From assembly GCF_021869535.1 (NCBI RefSeq), contig NW_026262593.1, forward strand, positions 56,099,318 to 56,163,317: 64,000 nt of DNA, given 5' to 3'. The translations under genes were made by a program, and so were the position numbers. How positions within the stretch are numbered: position 1 is the first letter of the stretch; each line of letters opens with the position of its first letter. The notes below the pieces were generated by a model that saw only the letters and a list, made by a program, of their open reading frames with translations, did no database searches and was not told where the DNA came from. Positions 57,290 to 64,000 of the stretch are shown piece by piece. The stretch is from Mytilus californianus (lineage: Eukaryota; Mollusca; Bivalvia; Mytilida; Mytilidae).

Positions 57290-58976
57290 AAAAACATTTA
57301 TCTTGCAAATTTATGGGCATGTCCTCCAGTAAACCTATTACATATGGACCTTGTAAAGAAGGAAAAGTAAACACTAAGCTGACATGTGGTGTTACAACTG
57401 TGATGGAATATGTTCAACATGTTCTGGTCATCATAAAAGATCTAAGTTATCACGTGATCATAGGAATATTGATATCAAAAGTTATAACCCATCTGTCCGA
57501 GCTTTTATAACAGAATTTGACAAACATTGTCAACAGCTCAACTTCTTCTGTCCCAGTCATTTAATGCCTTGCTGTGATAAATGTATTTCCACAAGTCATT
57601 CAAAATGTACGGGAATAAAAAGTTAAGCTAGTGTTGTGGAGAAAACAAAGGTTGAAAAATCTAAAAAAATGTGTAGTGAAGGATATCAACTCCATCTTAG
57701 ATCTCTTGGATAAAATGGTGAATAAAAGATCATAAAACATTAGAAGAGGAGAACAAGAATATGAAAGTATAAAGGAATTCATTATGAAAATTCTCATGGA
57801 AATAGAGAATCATTTAACCCACCTACTGAAGAAGATATGCAATGAGGCAGATACCATCTTGAATCAGGAAAAATCAAAAGCCGCAGATTTAATCACTGAA
57901 ATAAAAGGAAAACAGAAAAACAGGAAATGTAAGTTCACTTACATACAGTCATATCAGACACTTTAAAACTCAAATCATTGCTAAGAGTGCATCAGATTGA
58001 ACAACAAGTACACCAATGTCAACGCCATGTTGAAGATTTGTAAAAAGATGACAGGACAAAAGAATTTAACATCAAAATGAAGCAAAACAATGGAATAGAA
58101 AAGATACTAAAAAAGTTAGGATCCTTAGGAGATTTAACCGTTGTTAAAACAGATATGGATATGAATAAAGAAACAAATGGGAGTAGGGAAGCACAAGTAA
58201 AATCACAAGATCAATGAAACATAAACAACTTGACCATGAACAATGAAAAAAAAGATAAAGATCAACATGAAGGAGGTGAGTGACATGATTTGACTGATGG
58301 ATGGAAGACTTATAGTAGTGGAACTGTGTGACAAATTTAGCCTACTTACTCCTGCTGGTAAGCTTGAGAAACAGCTACCTATACCTGGTGGAACCTTCAG
58401 TGTCAAACCGTTCAATCAGGACACAATTGCCATAACATATTCTCATGAGGAAGCCATTTAGATCTTCAATATGAAGAATGAAATAGTTACCAAAGTTATC
58501 ACATCAGACGAGGTATGTTGTGGATTATCATTATCAGATAATTCTCTTGTTGTAGGTTTGGGTGATGATGAAATCCGTATTATAGACTTAGAAGGAAACA
58601 CACTGAAGTCAATAAAGTTCAGGGTGAAACACCCCTGTGAAACACTGTTTACTGTAATGACAGAGTAATCTGTAGTGACTATGGTGGTAATGCAGTATAC
58701 TGTGTTGATGGATCAGGTAAACAGATCTTGCAATACACACAGGATTAAGAAAGACCATGTGAACTTTGTACAGATACGTATGGTTACATTATAATAACAG
58801 ACCATGACTCTCATAGAATAATAGTAATATCAGAAGATGTACAGGATAGTAAAGTGCTGCTTAGTGATGGACTTGCGAATCCTTCATGTATTTATTTGAA
58901 ATATTATGAGTCTTCAGGTTTTATCTGTGATTTCGATGGCAAATACTTGACAAAATTGAATTTTTCTCCTGGATAA
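57290..58976 (+). pseudogene. TRIM-like B-box / beta-propeller pseudogene, intronless
   Basis: Pieces in order on the plus strand: an amino segment SSSKPITYGPCKEGKVNT (about 57320-57380); a frame shift; tandem B-box zinc fingers with WCYNCDGICSTCSGHHKRSK and DKHCQQLNFFCPSHLMPCCD...CISTSHSKC (57384-57626); a coiled-coil-like, lysine- and glutamate-rich stretch with several stops (57630-58260); then a six-bladed-propeller-like carboxy part with LTPAGKLEKQLPIPGG, EIVTKVITSDEVCCGLSLSD, NAVYCVDGSGKQILQY and IIITDHDSHRIIVIS (58261-58976), ending FDGKYLTKLNFSPG. At least five stops and two frameshifts. Bivalves have expanded families of such proteins. The uninterrupted layout suggests an intronless parent or a retrocopy. 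Confidence 0.75.
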
Positions 58977-59204
58977 AATATACACATAGAAGTCCAATGA
59001 TTTTACCTAACTTTGATACATGTACTACAACTAACAACTTTGTATTTATACTTATTTAATATCATACAGAATCAGTAAAGAAAGTTGAGTGTGTCATCAG
59101 TAATATTTTGGATCATATCCTGTGTTAGATCTCACCATAATTTCAAACATCTATACTACTAAAATAATGACATCCAGTTTGTTAGCTAGAATGCCGTACT
59201 TGAC

Positions 59205-61050
59205 TTACTTTGACTGAATCCACTTCGTCCCAAGGAGGACATAGGGCAACTACAGTTTCTTCCTGTCCATGGCTGTTCGTTTTGTTTCTTTCAAGGTCTT
59301 CCCAATTTTTCTCAGCTCAGTTGTTAGTCCCCTGCGCCAGGTGTTTTTTGGCCTCCCCTTTTTCGATTTCCTTGGGGGTTCCATTCTAGGGCTTGCTTGG
59401 TAATGTTTGTGTCTTTTTTCTGAGGGTATGCCTGATCCACTTCCACTTTCTTGTTCTTATTATCTGAGTTGTTGGCTGTTGTTTGATTCTTCTCCATAAC
59501 TCATTGCTGGATATTTTGTTTGGCCATCTGATGTTGAGGATGTTTCTCAAACATTTATTGACAAAAGTTTGGACTGATTTGACAGACGCAGCTGTTTCTC
59601 TCCAGATTTCTGATCCGTATAGGAGTACAGATTTGACATTGGTAGTAAATATCCTTAATTTTGTGCTAGTTCTTAAAGCATTACTCCTCCAAACAGGTTT
59701 AAGCATGGTAAATACCTGCTGTGCTTTCTTTTTTCTCGCCGATATGTCTTCGTCTGTGCCTCCTGATGTACTGACAATACTTCCAAGGTATATTCAACAG
59801 TAGAGTTATCGGTGTTAAGACAATCGTGCTGGTTTAGCCTAATTGATTTACTTTTCTGTGTGTTGATGTATAGGCCTGTTTGTTTTGCTACTGCTTCAAG
59901 ACTTTTGGTCTGATGTTGTGCATCTAGGAAGCGATGGGATAGTGTACAAATGTCATCAGCAAATTATAGGTCTTCAAGACGTGTTGTGAAAGTCCATCCA
60001 ATGTCTTTAGGATCTGTGTAGGCTGATTTACCAACCCAGTCAACTACCATTAGGAAAAGGAGCGGAGAGAGAAGACAACTTTGACGTACCCCAGTTGTTA
60101 CGGGGAAGGGTTCAGTCATATTACCACCTTGTACAACTTGACAGGAAAATTGATCGTATAGCAGTTTTATCATTTTGATTATCTTTTGTGGAATTTCATA
60201 GTGTCCCAGAATGTTCCAGAAGACCTGATGGTCAATGCTATCAAAAGCTTTTTGGAAATCCACAATGTTCAGGTAAAGTGGCGTCTGCCATTCTATTGTC
60301 AGTTCGATAATAATTCTCAATGTGACTATTTGGTCTACACATGATCTTTCTTGTCTGAAGCCAGCTTGTTCATCTCTTAATATCTTATCGACTTCATTTT
60401 TTTATTCTGCTAAGGATGATTCTACAGAGCAGTTTGTGGTCATCTGTGGTATTTGTTCTTCTTTCCAGACACTATTCAGTAGTTGTAAAAGGCTTAGGAC
60501 AGAGGTATCATCTAAGACTTTAATAGCTTCTGGTGGTTTGTTGTCAATGCCTCCTGCTTTCCCATTTTTTAGACTTTTGATAGCTTTGGTAACTTCAGCT
60601 TTTGTTATTTTGTTGGTTTTGATGTTCAATGTTGGACCATTTTGTTGTTCAGGTGGATCTGAAGGTGGCAGTCGGTTAAGAACCTGCTGGAAATGCTTTT
60701 TCCACCTTTCAAGTTGTTCTTCCAGTTGAGTGAGGGTCTTGTCGTCTTTATCTTTGATTGGTGTATTTGAGGTTGGTGGTTTACCACTTAATTGCTTGCT
60801 TTGTAATGTTGTATAGGGTTTTGATGTCTCCCTTGCTACAGGCAGCTTCAGCTTCTTTGGCTAGTTGTTCTACAAAGTTCCTTTTATCTTGTTTGCAGCT
60901 TTTCTTCACCTCTTTATCTTTATTGCTATACTGTTCTTGTGTCTGATTTTTCTGCTGTTTAGTTATAGCAGTCAGAACTTTTTCTTTGACTTGTCGTCTT
61001 TCGTTGACCATTTGCCATGTATTTTCTGACTGAATGCCGTACAAAGAATG
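59205..61050 (-). pseudogene. 5'-truncated non-LTR retrotransposon (LINE), reverse transcriptase
   Basis: Minus-strand frames in order: KEVKKSCKQDKRNFVEQLAK and IKTLYNITKQA (60950-60790); TKAIKSLKNGKAGGIDNKPP (about 60590); VDFQKAFDSIDHQVFW (about 60250, motif A); GVRQSCLLSPLLFLMVVDW (about 60080, QG changed to QS); LEDL, a stop, then FADDICTLSHR (about 59975-59940, motif C); VLLYGSEIWRETAASVKSVQTF (about 59615); and a tail with ALEWNPQGNRKRG and ELRKIGKTLKETKRTAMDR (about 59390-59260). No endonuclease part, as expected after 5' truncation. Stops and frameshifts make it inactive. The clade was not assigned with confidence. Plus-strand ORFs here are shadows. Confidence 0.8.
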
Positions 61051-61499
61051 AATCAAAGAATTCAACTTTATATATAACTAATAAAGGACAATAGTGTTCA
61101 TTAAAAATGACACAATTCCAGGCCCTTTTCGTTTTCATATAATTAATATTACCAATAATTAACAAGTTCAGAGTCCTATACCGATACCAATTGTATTTGT
61201 CACACGTAGTTTTTGATGTTATCAAGTAAACCAGGACAGATAAACAGACAGATTTTGAAAGCAGAAAAAATATGTGCCTCTTATAATCAGCATGACTTTA
61301 TCAGACGACAATATGAATACTAAAAATCCAGGCTGAAAATGATTTTGCGGGTGTGTTCTAGTTTAAGTATAAATTTGAATGCAATTAAGAAAAAGTTGAA
61401 AATTTAATTTCATCAACAGAATTATAAACCCTTGTTTACTTTTGATCCTAGCCGTTTAAACAGGAGTGTACATGGTGAAATGTCTTGCCTGCTTATCTT
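61051..61499. other. Stretch with no recognisable gene
   Basis: Unclassified AT-rich sequence between the LINE 5' end and the second ~145-bp array. The ORF at 60959-61225 straddles the LINE boundary and is not a gene. Confidence 0.45.
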
Positions 61500-62160
61500 T
61501 GATTATAATCGAATAACAGTGACAAGGTGAATGTCAAATGAACCCTGCCAGACAGACATGTTTACATAATAATTATTCTATTCACCAATTATAGTTGACC
61601 AATTGCTTAATGTACCTGATAAACTGAGAAAACCATGACAAATTAATATTGACCAATAAAACCAAAAAAATGAGGACAGGGTCATATGAACCCTGCCAGA
61701 CAGATATGAATACCTTGCAAACATTTTACACCAGATATGGCTGACCTACTGCTAATAGTATCTGATTCAGTGACAAAACCATGAAAACTTAACATTGACC
61801 GATGAACTATGAAAATAAGGTCTAGGTCATATGAAACCTGGCAGACAGACATTTACACCTTACAATCATTCCATACACCAATCAAGGTGACCATATTGCT
61901 TATAGTACCTGAGAAATAGATCAAATCATAAAAACTAATCATTGTTCAATGAACTATGAAATAAAGGTCTAGGTCAAATGAAACCTGCCAGTTGGACATG
62001 TACACCTTACAATCATTCTATACTCCAAATATAGTTGACTTATTGCTTATTGTATCTGAAATACGGACTTAACCATCAAACTATAACCTTGATCACTGAT
62101 TAATGAAATGAGGTTGGGGTCAGGTGAACCCTGTCTGACAGACATGAACAATGGGAAATC
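61500..62160 (+). repeat. ~145-bp tandem repeat array 2
   Basis: Four to five units with AACATTGACC or ATTGACCAATAAAACC, ATGAACCCTGCCAGACAGAC and TATAGTTGAC. Same family and orientation as 54540-55875. Confidence 0.8.
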
Positions 62161-62615
62161 TAGTGACAAAATATTACCTCCCCTGTAAATACTTAAAAAC
62201 TAGATATTTTCTATGTTGTCCTCTTTTAGCAAGGACGCAATCAATCATAAATTCACAGGAAAACGTTCTGTTCAATAGTAAAATCAGAGATAAGTTGAAA
62301 TAAAAACAAAATTTCTTTTTAATGTTATCACTCCCCCCCCCCCCCCTTAAGTAGCAAATGACTAGTAAAGCAGGCTATAGGAGCTTGCTGTGAAATTGTT
62401 TTTTTAAGAAGTTGCTTTTCAAATTAATTCCTGTAGTAGTACCAACTTCAATTTATTTCTCTATCTCCTGTAGTATCAACGTATATTTATTTTTGTACTG
62501 GCTGTTAGCCTCTCTGGAACATGCTAAATATCCATATATATATATGAAATTTGATCAGAGAAGTTCAGGGAAAAAGTTCCAAAGGAATCTATTGATATGA
62601 AGCAAAAATTTACAC
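62161..62615. other. Break in the ~145-bp array, with a C homopolymer
   Basis: Unrelated AT-rich sequence with a C run of about 16 at 62332-62347. The short ORF at 62412-62600 shows no recognisable domain. Confidence 0.5.
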
Positions 62616-62619
62616 TTCT

Positions 62620-63600
62620 GAAACTGAACATTGACCAATGAACAATAAAAATGAGGTCAAGGTCAGATGAAACGTACCAGACAGACATTTACACCTTACA
62701 ATAATTCCCTACACCAAATATAGTTGACTTATTGCATATAGTATTTGAAAAAACAGACCAAAACACAAAATCCTAACATTGACAAATAAATCATGAAAAT
62801 GAGATCAAGGCTGAATATACATGCAAGGCAGACATGTACAACTTACAATCATTTCATACATAAAATATAGTTGACCTATTTCTTATAGTTTTTGAAAATC
62901 AGCCCAAAATCCAAAAACTTAATAATAACCAATGAACCATGAAAATAAGGTCAAGGTCAAATGAAACCTGTCAGACAGACATGTACATCTTCCAATCATT
63001 CCATACACCAAGTATAGTTGACCTACTGCTTATAATATTTGAACTACAGACCAAAACATAAAAAAACTTAACATTGACCAATGAACCTTTAAAATGAGGT
63101 CAAGGGCAGATGATACCTGCCAGACTAACGTGTACCCATTACAGTCATTTCATACACCACATATAGTTGACCTGATGCTTTAAGTATTTGAAAAACTGAC
63201 CTAATCACGTACCTTTAACCTAGATCGCTGATCCATAGAAAGAGGTTGCGATAAGGTGAATCCTTTCTGACATACATGAAGATTATGTAAGGAACCCATA
63301 TACCAAATATAGTTATCTTATTTCTCATAATAAGTGAGAAATTCACATGACAAAAAAACTAATTTTGTTTACAGTCTCTGAACCATGAAAATGAGGTCAA
63401 GGACAATGAACATATGACAGACTGAAACTTCTTAACATAAGGTATATGTATCTGCATACAATATATGAAGCAACCAGGTCTTCTACCTTCTGAAATATCA
63501 AGCTTTATACAAAAAGTTGTCGCCGCCGCCGCCACCGGGTGGTTATACCTAAGTCTCGCATACTGCCACTTTCGTTGCAGGCAAGACAAAAATAGCCTTA
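62620..63600 (+). repeat. ~145-bp tandem repeat array 3 with hairpin-like end
   Basis: Six to seven units as in array 1, ending CAGGTCTTCTACCTTCTGAA, then a CCG-rich stretch (GTCGCCGCCGCCGCCACCGG) and GTCTCGC...GGCAAGACAAAAAT, a short imperfect stem. The end sequence matches that of array 1, so these are two complete right ends of one element family. Confidence 0.8.
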
Positions 63601-64000
63601 TTAATTAAAAAATACAGAAATCAAGGACCCGCCATCAAGTCCCTCATTATTTGTGCTAGGCTACGTGCAAATAAAGAACAACACAGACTTTCTCCTAGGG
63701 CAATCTGTTTTGGCTTTGTTGAATTCTAGGTTTTAAAAGGCTTGAATTTGGATGTCATATTCTTAAATTCGGGAACAAAATAACACTTCTACATAAGAGC
63801 AGTCCAGAATTTGTGATTACTAGACTATTACAATCAAGGAAAAACTGCTACACAAACATTTGTTTTCGCATTTACCGTTATACATTAAACGCACGTGTTA
63901 TTTGCACGTGAAGTACAGATTAATACTAGCCTTACACTTCACATTGCAAATGACAAATAAAATGTTTATGTTCCACAACAAAGAAGTAAATTCGGTAAGT
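63590..64000 (-). repeat. Exon-like repeated segment, copy 3 of 3
   Basis: Follows the ~145-bp array end directly. Shares CTTTCTCCTAGGGCAATCTG, TTTTGGCTTTGTTGAATTCT and ACGTGAAGTACAGATTAATA with 40200-40620. The minus-strand frame has stops. Runs off the right edge. Confidence 0.7.

Noticed and set aside
59483..60946. Long plus-strand ORFs (59483-59803, 60322-60729, 60758-60946)
   Set aside because: They are antisense to the LINE reverse transcriptase frames, which carry the recognisable motifs.

Overview
The window looks like nuclear DNA of a marine bivalve, most probably a Mytilus-type mussel. It is AT-rich, its genes have introns with GT/AG splice sites, and it is full of dispersed repeats that I recognise from mussel sequence. 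It also carries a Naiad-type Penelope-like retroelement (PLE) and a TRIM-like B-box pseudogene. The species call rests on remembered repeats and was not checked by a search.

The core of the window is a cluster of claudin-like four-transmembrane genes, all on the minus strand. Two copies look intact, each with three exons, phase-1 introns and a claudin-type GLW..C.....C motif: 34269-37938 and 47825-50164. A third locus at 9.2-12.0 kb is a pseudogene with a nonsense codon and lost splice donors. A 6.2 kb unit holding its exons 1 and 2 is tandemly duplicated (9594-15798 and 15799-21992). A further exon-3 scrap lies at 22396-22454. The copies sit in paralogous blocks that share 3' flanks (about 6.2, 32.5 and 42.0 kb), a 35-bp minisatellite after the stop codon (two blocks, with a trace in the third), and 5' flanks with a 32-bp minisatellite. 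Comparing blocks exposes filled and empty sites for several mobile elements.

Layout: 1-2.75 kb minisatellites whose orientation flips near 550; 2.8-9.2 kb repeats, palindromes, block A 3' flank and a truncated PLE; 9.2-22.6 kb pseudogene and 6.2 kb duplication; 22.6-28 kb repeats; 28.3-31.3 kb PLE with a GIY-YIG nuclease encoded before its reverse transcriptase; 31.7-32.3 kb tRNA-derived SINE and an exon-like repeat; 32.5-39.5 kb block B with an intact gene; 40-42 kb repeats and a scrambled PLE fragment; 42.0-54.4 kb block C with an intact gene, a 4.65 kb MITE-bounded insertion and a tandem pair of hairpin-ended elements; 54.5-64 kb arrays of a ~145-bp repeat interrupted by a TRIM-like pseudogene and a 5'-truncated LINE.

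Besides the two claudin-like genes I see no clearly functional protein gene. I found no rRNA gene, intact tRNA gene or CRISPR array. All similarity statements were made by eye.
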